NCBI GenBank assembly: GCA_015060735.1 | Contig: SUXX01000015.1 | Coordinates: 1 to 42,077 of the forward strand | DNA length: 42,077 bases | DNA from: Bacteroides sp. | GTDB lineage: Bacteria; Bacteroidota; Bacteroidia; Bacteroidales; Bacteroidaceae | Reading direction: 5' to 3' | Shown: piece after piece, positions 27,045 to 34,462 of the stretch | How the letters are laid out: the number at the start of each line of letters is the position of its first letter | How positions within the stretch are numbered: the first letter of the stretch is position 1 | Notes under the pieces: generated by a model | Told to the model about the DNA's origin: nothing | Databases searched by the model: none | What the model saw: only the letters and a program-made list of their open reading frames with translations | Program-made: the position numbers and the translations under genes

Positions 27045-28916
27045 ATGGATTTTAAGTACGACGTTATTGTAATAGGTGCCGGTCATGCCGGATGCGAAGC
27101 TGCCGCAGCTTCTGCCAACTTGGGTTCGAAGACGTGTCTCATCACCATGGACATGAATAAAATCGGGCAAATGAGTTGTAACCCGGCCGTAGGTGGCATC
27201 GCAAAAGGGCAAATTGTAAGAGAGATTGATGCTCTGGGTGGATATATGGGGTTGGTGACCGACCGCACAGCCATCCAATTCCGAATGCTCAACCGTTCGA
27301 AAGGTCCCGCCATGTGGAGTCCCCGTGCCCAATGCGACCGAGGCAAATTCATCTGGGCCTGGCGTGAGATACTGGAAAACATCCCTAATCTACATATCTG
27401 GCAAGACACCGTGGAAGAGCTATTGGTGGAAGATGGCGAAGTAACCGGTGTAACCACCTGTTGGGGCGTAACCTTTCAAGCCAAATGCGTCATCTTAACA
27501 GCCGGTACATTCTTGAACGGATTAATGCACGTAGGTCGGAAAATGCTAGCCGGTGGCCGGTGTGCTGAACCTGCTTCTTATCATCTGACCGAATCCATCG
27601 CAAAACATGGTATCACTTTCGGCCGGATGAAAACTGGAACACCCGTCCGCATCGATGCAAGAAGTGTACATTTTGACCAAATGGAAGTACAAGACGGAGA
27701 AAATGACTTCCATCGTTTCTCCTTCATCAGCGAGCCTCGGAAGCTCAAACAATTGCAATGCTGGACGTGCTATACCAACGAAGCCTCACACGAAATACTC
27801 CGCAACGGATTAGCGGATTCTCCCCTTTACAACGGACAAATCCAAAGCGTAGGTCCCCGCTATTGCCCGAGCATTGAGACAAAGATTGTGACTTTCCCTG
27901 ATAAGCCACAACACCAGTTGTTCCTCGAACCGGAGGGAGAAAGCACCAATGAACTTTACCTGAACGGATTCTCTTCATCACTTCCGATGGACATCCAGAT
28001 AGCCGCCCTAAAGCAGATTCCGGCCTTCAAGGATTTGATAATTTACCGACCGGGATATGCCATCGAATACGATTACTTCGATCCTACCCAACTGAAGCAC
28101 ACTTTGGAAACGAAAGCCATCAAGAACCTCTTTATGGCCGGCCAAGTAAACGGCACAACGGGATACGAAGAAGCAGGCGGACAAGGTATCATTGCAGGTA
28201 TTAATGCACATATTAATTGTCACGGTGGTGAACCATTCGTCCTCGGCCGGGACGAAGCATACATCGGCGTACTCATCGATGACTTAGTAACCAAAGGTGT
28301 AGACGAGCCTTATCGTATGTTTACTTCTCGTGCCGAATACCGAATCCTGCTCCGCCAAGATGATGCAGACATGCGTCTGACTGAACGGGCTTATAAACTT
28401 GGATTGGTGAAACAAGACCGATACGATATGCTTGTCCGCAAAAGAGAAGCAGTGAACGGTATCATTGAATTTACAAGAAAATTCTCCATCAAGGCTGCAC
28501 TAATCAACGATGCTTTGGTGAAACTTGGCACAGCTCCCCTCACCCACGGATGCAAACTAATCGACCTGATTATTCGTCCGCAAATCACCATCGAAAGCAT
28601 TGCCGAATATATTCCATCCTTCAAAGCCATTCTCGACAAGATTACAGACCGTCGGGAAGAAATCATCGAAGCAGCCGAAGTACTCATCAAGTATCAAGGA
28701 TATATTGACCGTGAGCGAATGATTGCCGACAAGATTCATCGTCTGGAATCCATCCGCATCAAGGGACGCTTCGACTACAATTCGTTGAACTCCCTCTCGA
28801 CAGAAGCACGACAGAAACTCATCAAAATAGATCCGGAAACCCTGGCACAAGCCAGCCGAATCCCGGGCATCTCGCCGAGTGACATCAATGTCTTGCTAGT
28901 GCTTTTGGGTAGATAA
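27045..28916 (+). CDS. mnmG: tRNA uridine-5-carboxymethylaminomethyl(34) synthesis enzyme MnmG (GidA)
   Basis: MnmG works with MnmE (not in the window) to add the carboxymethylaminomethyl group to U34 of several tRNAs, using FAD, NADH and folate. The 623 residues match family length. The FAD-binding Rossmann motif is at the N-terminus (VIVIGAGHAGCEAAAASANLG), followed by GKMSCNPAVGG-like IGQMSCNPAVGGIAKGQIVREIDALGG and GPRYCPSIETKIVTFPDK. The C-terminal helical domain has YQGYIDRE and ends IPGISPSDINVLLVLLGR, the tRNA/MnmE-binding tail. The name gidA reflects frequent proximity to oriC, which agrees with the parS site 9 bp after this gene. Confidence 0.96.
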   Translation: MDFKYDVIVIGAGHAGCEAAAASANLGSKTCLITMDMNKIGQMSCNPAVGGIAKGQIVREIDALGGYMGLVTDRTAIQFRMLNRSKGPAMWSPRAQCDRGKFIWAWREILENIPNLHIWQDTVEELLVEDGEVTGVTTCWGVTFQAKCVILTAGTFLNGLMHVGRKMLAGGRCAEPASYHLTESIAKHGITFGRMKTGTPVRIDARSVHFDQMEVQDGENDFHRFSFISEPRKLKQLQCWTCYTNEASHEILRNGLADSPLYNGQIQSVGPRYCPSIETKIVTFPDKPQHQLFLEPEGESTNELYLNGFSSSLPMDIQIAALKQIPAFKDLIIYRPGYAIEYDYFDPTQLKHTLETKAIKNLFMAGQVNGTTGYEEAGGQGIIAGINAHINCHGGEPFVLGRDEAYIGVLIDDLVTKGVDEPYRMFTSRAEYRILLRQDDADMRLTERAYKLGLVKQDRYDMLVRKREAVNGIIEFTRKFSIKAALINDALVKLGTAPLTHGCKLIDLIIRPQITIESIAEYIPSFKAILDKITDRREEIIEAAEVLIKYQGYIDRERMIADKIHRLESIRIKGRFDYNSLNSLSTEARQKLIKIDPETLAQASRIPGISPSDINVLLVLLGR

Positions 28917-28924
28917 AAGACAAA

Positions 28925-28940
28925 TGTTCCACGTGAAACA
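28925..28940. promoter_or_regulatory. parS centromere site (ParB-binding)
   Basis: TGTTCCACGTGAAACA matches the bacterial parS consensus TGTTnCACGTGAAACA at every defined base (16 of 16 allowing the n). ParB loads here and, with ParA, moves origin regions apart. It lies between mnmG and apt. parA and parB are not in the window. Confidence 0.88.
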
Positions 28941-28974
28941 AACTGTTTAATACTTTAACGATAAATCATTGGTT

Positions 28975-29499
28975 ATGAGAAAAGAATTACTTTTAGCTAA
29001 TTTAAGAACCATCCCAGACTTCCCCATTCCGGGCATCTTGTTCTATGATGTTACAACCCTATTCAAAAGCACAGAATGCCTAAACGAAATGTTGGATACT
29101 TTGGTAGAGCAATACAAGGACAAAGGCATCACAAAAGTAGTAGGTATCGAATCAAGAGGCTTCATCTTAGGTGGTGCATTAGCTGCACGTTTAGGAGCCG
29201 GATTCGTCATGGCCAGAAAGCCAGGAAAGCTTCCTGCCGAAACCATCGAAGAAACCTACGCTAAGGAATATGGTACGGATTGTATCCAAATCCATAAGGA
29301 TGCGATTACAGAAGAAGATGTAGTCCTGTTGCACGACGATTTATTGGCTACTGGCGGAACAATGGCGGCTGCCTATCGTCTTGTACAGAAATGCGGTGCA
29401 AAGAAGTCATACGTAAACTTCATCATCGAATTGAACGAATTGAACGGAAGAAAGGCATTCCCAGAGGACGTAGATGTACAAACCTTATTGAACTTATAA
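28975..29499 (+). CDS. apt: Adenine phosphoribosyltransferase
   Basis: Apt makes AMP from adenine and PRPP in purine salvage. The 174 residues match the family. Visible are PDFPIPGILFYDVTTLF (substrate-side loop), GIESRGFILGGALAARLGAGF and the PRPP-binding motif VVLLHDDLLATGGTMAAA (usually VDDLLATGGT; His replaces the first variable residue). The ATG at 28975 is chosen over a TTG at 28969. The parS site lies 34 bp upstream. uvrC follows after a MITE-like repeat. Confidence 0.95.
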   Translation: MRKELLLANLRTIPDFPIPGILFYDVTTLFKSTECLNEMLDTLVEQYKDKGITKVVGIESRGFILGGALAARLGAGFVMARKPGKLPAETIEETYAKEYGTDCIQIHKDAITEEDVVLLHDDLLATGGTMAAAYRLVQKCGAKKSYVNFIIELNELNGRKAFPEDVDVQTLLNL

Positions 29500-29504
29500 A
29501 CAAA

Positions 29505-29607
29505 TGTCATCCAGAGTGAAGCGAAGAATCTGAATGTACAAAGTGGATGCAAACAGATTTTTCGGACAGTGTCCTCAACAACTCGTCTTCACTACGTTCA
29601 GATGACA
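29505..29607. mobile_element. MITE-like element with inverted copies of a widespread repeat word
   Basis: The element begins TGTCATCCAGAGTGAAGCGA (29505 on) and ends with the inverse TTCAGATGACA (29597-29607). Both ends are versions of the TGTCATyCTGAnCGAAGyGAAG word seen scattered in many bacterial genomes. Inside, GAAGAATCTG (29523-29532) pairs with CAGATTTTTC (29554-29563). At 103 bp it has no coding capacity and would move only with help in trans. Confidence 0.6.
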
Positions 29608-29620
29608 CGAAACATCATCA

Positions 29621-31441
29621 ATGAAACAGGAAGAAATTAACACCAACGATTACTTAAAAGGCATTGTTTTAAACCTGCCCGAGAGTCCAGGCATTTATCA
29701 ATATCTAAATGCTGAAGGAACGATTATCTACGTTGGAAAGGCTAAAAACTTGAAACGTAGAGTTTCTTCCTATTTCAATCGCGAACACCCAAATGGCAAG
29801 ACTAGAGTTCTGGTTAGTAAAATCGCAGATATACGATATATCATCGTAAAAACAGAAGAAGATGCCCTTTTACTGGAAAACAATCTCATCAAGAAGTACC
29901 GACCACGCTACAATGTCCTACTAAAAGATGATAAGACCTATCCTTCCATTTGTGTAAGTAATGAATATTTCCCCAGGGTTTTCAAAACACGAAACATCAT
30001 CCGTAACGGCTCATCGTACTATGGTCCATATAGTCACATTCCATCGATGAATGCATTGCTTGAACTTATCAAGAATCTATATCCTTTGCGTACATGTAAA
30101 CATGCACTAACCCCTGAAAATATACGTAACGGTAAATTCGAAGTTTGCTTGGAATACCATATTAAAAACTGCAAAGGTCCTTGCATTGGAAAACAAACTC
30201 ATGCAGATTATTTGAAAGACATCGATGAAATCAAACAAATTCTAAAGGGAGACACACAAATTGTCTGCGACTTATTAATGGATGAAATGCAGGCGTTAGC
30301 CATGGAGATGAAATTTGAAGAAGCACAACAAATAAAAGAAAAATATGACTTAATTGAAAGTTATCGCTCAAGGAGTGAAGTCGTAAGCCGAATCATACAC
30401 AATGTTGATGTATTTTCCATTGAAATGGACGAAAATTCAGCTTATATCAACTATCTGCACATCACCAATGGCTGCATCAACCAAGCATTTACTTTTGAAT
30501 ACAAGAAACGATTGAATGAGACAAGAGAAGAGCTGCTTCGACTAGGGATTATCGAGATGAGGGAACGGTATAAGAGCAAATCCCGCGAAATCATCGTTCC
30601 TTTTGAGCTTGATATGGAGTTAAACAATGTCACTTTCACCATTCCGCAACGAGGAGAAAAGAAACATTTGTTAGAACTTTCCATCATGAATGTAAAGCAA
30701 TATAAAGTAGACAGATTGAAGCAAGCAGATAAGCTGAATCCGGAACAAAAGAAGACCCGTATCCTAAAAGAAATACAAGAGCAATTGAAATTGCCCAAAA
30801 TCCCTGCACACATCGAGTGTTTTGACAATTCGAATATCCAAGGTTCAGATGCCGTAGCTGCTTGCGTAGTATTCAAAATGGGGAAACCAAGCAAAAAAGA
30901 TTACCGTAAGTTTAACATCAAAACAGTGGAAGGACCAAACGATTACGCCTCAATGAAAGAAGTAGTAAGACGCCGATATTCGCGTGCCATTGAAGAACAA
31001 TCTCCCCTACCCGACCTTATCATCACCGACGGTGGAAAGGGACAAATGGAAGTCGTACGCGAGGTCATCGAAGACGAGCTACACCTCAATATACCCATTG
31101 CCGGACTTGCCAAAGACAATAGACACCGTACATCGGAACTTTTATACGGATTCCCTCCAATGACCATCGGTGTAAAACAGAGCACCCCACTGTTTCACCT
31201 TCTGGAAAACATCCAAGACGAAGTACACCGATTTGCCATTACTTTTCACAGAGACAAACGAAGCAAGAGTCAGGTAGCTTCGGCATTGGACAACATCCCC
31301 GGCATCGGAGAAAAACGAAAAACTGCTCTACTTAAAGTTTTCAAAAGTGTATCTAGAATCAAGAAAGCCGGTTTAGAGGAAATAGCCAAAATCATAGGCA
31401 TGACAGCTGCTAAAAATTTAAAAGAAAAGCTGAAAGAATAA
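29621..31441 (+). CDS. uvrC: Excinuclease ABC subunit C
   Basis: UvrC makes both incisions in nucleotide excision repair after UvrA/UvrB find the damage. The protein has 606 residues. The GIY-YIG nuclease for the 3' cut is at about 20-100 (PGIYQYLNAEGTIIYVGKAKNL). A cysteine-rich stretch (CLEYHIKNCKGPCIG) and a UVR motif (about 200-240) follow. The RNase H-like 5' nuclease has IECFDNSNIQGSDAVAACVVF and DLIITDGGKGQ with its acidic residues. The C-terminus is a helix-hairpin-helix pair (NIPGIGEKRKTALLKVFKSVSRI). It starts 13 bp after the MITE-like element; no promoter stands out. Confidence 0.96.
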   Translation: MKQEEINTNDYLKGIVLNLPESPGIYQYLNAEGTIIYVGKAKNLKRRVSSYFNREHPNGKTRVLVSKIADIRYIIVKTEEDALLLENNLIKKYRPRYNVLLKDDKTYPSICVSNEYFPRVFKTRNIIRNGSSYYGPYSHIPSMNALLELIKNLYPLRTCKHALTPENIRNGKFEVCLEYHIKNCKGPCIGKQTHADYLKDIDEIKQILKGDTQIVCDLLMDEMQALAMEMKFEEAQQIKEKYDLIESYRSRSEVVSRIIHNVDVFSIEMDENSAYINYLHITNGCINQAFTFEYKKRLNETREELLRLGIIEMRERYKSKSREIIVPFELDMELNNVTFTIPQRGEKKHLLELSIMNVKQYKVDRLKQADKLNPEQKKTRILKEIQEQLKLPKIPAHIECFDNSNIQGSDAVAACVVFKMGKPSKKDYRKFNIKTVEGPNDYASMKEVVRRRYSRAIEEQSPLPDLIITDGGKGQMEVVREVIEDELHLNIPIAGLAKDNRHRTSELLYGFPPMTIGVKQSTPLFHLLENIQDEVHRFAITFHRDKRSKSQVASALDNIPGIGEKRKTALLKVFKSVSRIKKAGLEEIAKIIGMTAAKNLKEKLKE

Positions 31442-31452
31442 GGGATATTTCC

Positions 31453-31460
31453 TACCTTTG
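31453..31460 (+). promoter_or_regulatory. -7 box of dtd, giving a near-leaderless transcript
   Basis: TACCTTTG matches TAnnTTTG and ends only 7 nt before the ATG at 31468. A start 4-7 nt downstream leaves at most about three nt of leader. Confidence 0.45.
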
Positions 31461-31467
31461 TCCCATT

Positions 31468-31920
31468 ATGAGAACAGTTATCCAAAGAGTAAGCCACGCC
31501 TCAGTAACGATAGAAGGCGTTTGTAAATCGGCCATTAAAGAAGGCTTCATGATTCTTGTAGGCATTGAAGATGCTGATACACAAGAAGATGCAGATTGGC
31601 TTTGCAAGAAAATAGTCAACCTTAGAGTTTTTGACGATGAGAATGGAGTAATGAACAAATCTATCCTAGACATAGATGGTAACATTCTGGTTATCAGTCA
31701 ATTCACACTTCACGCATCTTACAAGAAAGGAAACCGACCTTCCTATATCCATGCCGCTAAACCCGACGTAGCCATTCCGCTTTACGAATATTTCTGCCAA
31801 GCATTAAGTGAGGCTATGGGCAAGAAAATAGGCACCGGTGAATTCGGGGCAGACATGAAAGTAGAATTGCTAAACAACGGGCCTGTCACAATCTGTATGG
31901 ACACTAAAAACAAAGAATAA
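31468..31920 (+). CDS. dtd: D-aminoacyl-tRNA deacylase
   Basis: Dtd hydrolyses D-amino acids (and glycine) wrongly attached to tRNA. The 150 residues match the family. Signatures seen are MRTVIQRVSHASVTIEG at the start, ISQFTLHASYKKGNRPSY with the catalytic Ser/Thr segment, and NNGPVTICMD, the cross-subunit Gly-cisPro motif (GP) that reads chirality. The stop codon abuts the ATG of the MazG-like gene, and deoC follows 5 bp after that, making an operon. Confidence 0.95.
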   Translation: MRTVIQRVSHASVTIEGVCKSAIKEGFMILVGIEDADTQEDADWLCKKIVNLRVFDDENGVMNKSILDIDGNILVISQFTLHASYKKGNRPSYIHAAKPDVAIPLYEYFCQALSEAMGKKIGTGEFGADMKVELLNNGPVTICMDTKNKE

Positions 31921-32241
31921 ATGACGTTAGAAGAAGCCCAAAAGCAAGTGGACGAATGGATCAAGACCTATGGAGTACGCTATTTCAGCGAACTGACCAA
32001 TACGGCTGTCCTAATGGAAGAAGTAGGCGAATTGGCACGCATCATGGCCAGGACCTATGGCGACCAATCCTTCAAAGCCGGTGAAAAGCATGATTTATCC
32101 GATGAAATGGCGGATGTTTTGTGGGTACTCATTTGCTTGGCCAACCAAACAGGGGTGAACCTAACAGAAGCCTTTCAACAGAATTTGGAGAAAAAGACCA
32201 AGAGAGACAAAGATAGACATAAGAATAACCCTAAACTGTAA
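31921..32241 (+). CDS. MazG-like nucleotide pyrophosphohydrolase
   Basis: This small (106-residue) all-alpha NTP pyrophosphohydrolase probably cleans up non-canonical nucleotides. The metal-binding motifs are LMEEVGELAR (E-E-x-x-E) and DEMADVLWVLICLAN (E-x-x-D), as in MazG/RS21-C6 proteins. The substrate is unknown. It starts at the base after the dtd stop and ends 5 bp before deoC. Confidence 0.85.
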   Translation: MTLEEAQKQVDEWIKTYGVRYFSELTNTAVLMEEVGELARIMARTYGDQSFKAGEKHDLSDEMADVLWVLICLANQTGVNLTEAFQQNLEKKTKRDKDRHKNNPKL

Positions 32242-32246
32242 CAATA

Positions 32247-33182
32247 ATGGAACATCAGCACGATTGTCATTGCGAACATGACCACGAATTCGAAGGCATG
32301 CAGAACAAATATTTACTCGCCCTCGGGAAATATAACACACGCCTTCGCGAAGACGAAATACGCGAAGCCGTAGATAATCTCATCAGTAAACACTTGGACG
32401 AGAACAATTGCCCGGAAGTGAAGAAGCTCCTCTTCAACTGCATGGATTTAACCACGTTGAAGTGTACTGATTCAGAAGAAAGCGTGATGAAATTTACTGA
32501 AAAAGTAAATACATTAGTTGACCAATATCCTGACCTTTTGCCCGTTGCAGCTATCTGTGTCTACCCTAATATGGCAGAAATTGTAAATGATACATTGGAA
32601 GCCGATGGTGTAAAAATAGCATGTGTCTCGGGCGGATTCCCCTCATCTCAAACCTTTATGGAAGTCAAGGTAGCCGAAACGGCCATGGCCATCCATTGTG
32701 GAGCAGATGAAATAGACATCGTTTTGCCGGTTGGCAAGTTCTTAGCCGGCGACTATGAAGGAATGTGCGATGAAATCGGCGAATTAAAAGAAGTCTGTGG
32801 CGACAAACCACTGAAAGTAATTCTTGAAACAGGAGTCTTATCTACGGCCAACAACATTAAAAAAGCGGCTCTGCTTGCCATGTATTCAGGAGCAGATTTC
32901 ATCAAGACTTCAACAGGAAAAGAAGCGATATCTGCGACTCCGGATGCTGCCTATGTGATGTGCGAAGCCATCAAAGAATATTATAAGGAAACAGGCCGTA
33001 AAGTCGGATTCAAAGCGGCCGGTGGAATTGGTACAGTAAAAAAAGCACTTGCCTACTATACCATTGTTAAAGAAGTGTTAGGCGAAGAATGGCTGAACAA
33101 TGAATGGTTCCGCCTAGGTGCAAGCAGCCTGACCAATCCTTTGCTCTCAGAAATCATTGGAGAGGAAATCAATATTTTCTAA
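32247..33182 (+). CDS. deoC: Deoxyribose-phosphate aldolase
   Basis: DeoC cleaves 2-deoxyribose-5-phosphate into acetaldehyde and glyceraldehyde-3-phosphate, the last step of deoxynucleoside breakdown. The 311-residue TIM barrel has the Schiff-base lysine Lys220 in GADFIKTSTGK and a second active-site lysine Lys256 in VGFKAAGGIG, with DEIDIVLPVG earlier. The first 13 residues carry five His and two Cys (H3, H5, C7, H8, C9, H11, H13), a possible metal-binding tail not needed for catalysis. It is the last gene of the dtd operon and is followed by a strong terminator. Confidence 0.95.
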   Translation: MEHQHDCHCEHDHEFEGMQNKYLLALGKYNTRLREDEIREAVDNLISKHLDENNCPEVKKLLFNCMDLTTLKCTDSEESVMKFTEKVNTLVDQYPDLLPVAAICVYPNMAEIVNDTLEADGVKIACVSGGFPSSQTFMEVKVAETAMAIHCGADEIDIVLPVGKFLAGDYEGMCDEIGELKEVCGDKPLKVILETGVLSTANNIKKAALLAMYSGADFIKTSTGKEAISATPDAAYVMCEAIKEYYKETGRKVGFKAAGGIGTVKKALAYYTIVKEVLGEEWLNNEWFRLGASSLTNPLLSEIIGEEINIF

Positions 33183-33187
33183 AATAG

Positions 33188-33225
33188 AAATTCCGGAAGT
33201 CTCAATAACTAGACTTCCGGAATTT
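33188..33225. terminator. Strong bidirectional terminator after deoC
   Basis: A perfect 15-bp stem, AAATTCCGGAAGTCT (33188-33202) with AGACTTCCGGAATTT (33211-33225), has an 8-nt loop. It lies 6 bp after the deoC stop. It may also serve the convergent minus-strand genes. Confidence 0.88.
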
Positions 33226-33237
33226 ATTACTCACATA

Positions 33238-33336
33238 TCACCAATCTTTCACAAAAGAATCGGTAATTTCAAACTCACTCGTCACATTTTCCTGCAAAAG
33301 AATACTCCATGGGAATACAATGTCTTGATGTTTCAT
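33238..33336 (-). CDS. Possible small protein, 32 residues, unknown
   Basis: The minus strand reads MKHQDIVFPWSILLQENVTS then EFEITDSFVKDW and a TGA stop. The composition is protein-like, with an acidic C-terminal half, but I recognise no family. It fills the gap between the deoC terminator and the polyprenyl synthase stop. No TAnnTTTG box precedes it; a read-through transcript would be needed. It could be chance. Confidence 0.3.
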   Translation of the reverse strand: MKHQDIVFPWSILLQENVTSEFEITDSFVKDW

Positions 33337-33345
33337 AGCTTTTCA

Positions 33346-33381
33346 TTTAAAGTTTTCTTTATTAACAATAAAAACTTTAAA
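33346..33381. repeat. A/T-rich 11-bp inverted repeat
   Basis: TTTAAAGTTTT (33346-33356) is the exact reverse complement of AAAACTTTAAA (33371-33381), with a 14-bp spacer. It lies 16 bp after the polyprenyl synthase stop and just before the possible 32-residue ORF. It may be a weak terminator or an operator. Confidence 0.45.
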
Positions 33382-33397
33382 ATGGTTCAACAAAAAG

Positions 33398-34372
33398 CTA
33401 TTTTTCCCGTTCAATAACGAAATCAACGTATACTTCCAAAGCAGTTCGCAAATCCAACGGCATATCTTCTGAAAGCAACAACAAAGCTTTATCGCGATAT
33501 TCCACCATTACTTTTGAAGCGTATTCAATTCCCTGATTTTCCTTAACCCATTGTACAAAAGCAGCGATTTCATCGTTATTAGCCTCCAGAGAACGAATCT
33601 TCAAAGCTAATTGTCTCATAGCATCATCCTGCAACGTATTCAAGACATATAAAGCGGGGAGTGTCAATTTGCCTTCCTGCATGTCATTACCGGTCGGTTT
33701 CCCTATTTCATCCGAAGAAAAATAATCAAAGATATCATCCTTTATCTGAAATGCAATGCCTATCATTTCGCCAAAAAGATAGGCTTTTTCTGCCATTTCA
33801 TCGGAAGAATGTACAGACAAAGCTCCAGCCTTAGCCGCCGCCGCAAACAAAGCTGCGGTCTTTTTCTTAATGACATCAAAATAAACACTTTCCGAAAAGT
33901 CCGAAGCACCGGTATTCGTCAATTGAATAACTTCACCTTCAGATAAGTTCTGCCCCAAACAAGAGACCAAATCAACCAAAGACAAACGACCTGTCAATGC
34001 TGAATGTTTCAAACTGGTTGCCAATAAATAATCGCCAACCAAAACAGACACCTTATTATCATAAAGGGCATTGACGGAAGCTCTACCACGACGTTTATCG
34101 CTTTCGTCCACTACATCGTCATGAATCAAGCTAGCCGTATGCAAAAGCTCTAAAGAAATGGCTGCATGATAAGTGGATTCTGCAATCTGACCAAAACATT
34201 TAGCGACCAGTAATGTCAAGATTGGACGCATCATCTTACCCTTCCGTTGCTTAACATAAGTCATAACCTCACTCAACAACGGATTGGAACTTTGAAGTGA
34301 ATCGTCAAACATCTGCTTGAACACCTCAAATTCATTATAAACAGGTAATTTTATTTGTTCTAATCTATCCAT
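33398..34372 (-). CDS. Polyprenyl (octaprenyl-type) diphosphate synthase
   Basis: This 324-residue trans-prenyltransferase extends farnesyl or geranylgeranyl diphosphate with isopentenyl units, probably for the menaquinone side chain. The two aspartate-rich motifs are LIHDDVVDESDKRRG (first DDxxD) and IKDDIFDYFSSDEIGKPTGNDMQEGKLTLPALY (second). GKMMRPIL supplies the substrate-binding basic residue region. The chain-length class cannot be read with certainty, so octaprenyl/IspB-like is by similarity. It diverges from polA, with separate -7 boxes in the 90-bp gap. Confidence 0.92.
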   Translation of the reverse strand: MDRLEQIKLPVYNEFEVFKQMFDDSLQSSNPLLSEVMTYVKQRKGKMMRPILTLLVAKCFGQIAESTYHAAISLELLHTASLIHDDVVDESDKRRGRASVNALYDNKVSVLVGDYLLATSLKHSALTGRLSLVDLVSCLGQNLSEGEVIQLTNTGASDFSESVYFDVIKKKTAALFAAAAKAGALSVHSSDEMAEKAYLFGEMIGIAFQIKDDIFDYFSSDEIGKPTGNDMQEGKLTLPALYVLNTLQDDAMRQLALKIRSLEANNDEIAAFVQWVKENQGIEYASKVMVEYRDKALLLLSEDMPLDLRTALEVYVDFVIEREK

Positions 34373-34388
34373 AACATTTTTACTGCCA

Positions 34389-34396
34389 CAAAAGTA
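34389..34396 (-). promoter_or_regulatory. -7 box of the polyprenyl synthase gene
   Basis: The minus strand has TACTTTTG, an exact TAnnTTTG match 16 bp before the ATG at 34372. No clear -33 box is visible. Confidence 0.5.
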
Positions 34397-34427
34397 GTAA
34401 TAAATCGCGGAATACCGTATTTTTTTG

Positions 34428-34435
34428 TACTTTTA
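34428..34435 (+). promoter_or_regulatory. Possible -7 box of polA
   Basis: TACTTTTA is one base off TAnnTTTG and 27 bp before the ATG at 34463. Confidence 0.35.
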
Positions 34436-34462
34436 CCATGAAAAAACAAAGATTTTTTAAGA

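Noticed and set aside
33157-33417. An 86-codon plus-strand frame after deoC
   Set aside because: It overlaps the deoC end and runs through the terminator hairpin and the A/T inverted repeat.
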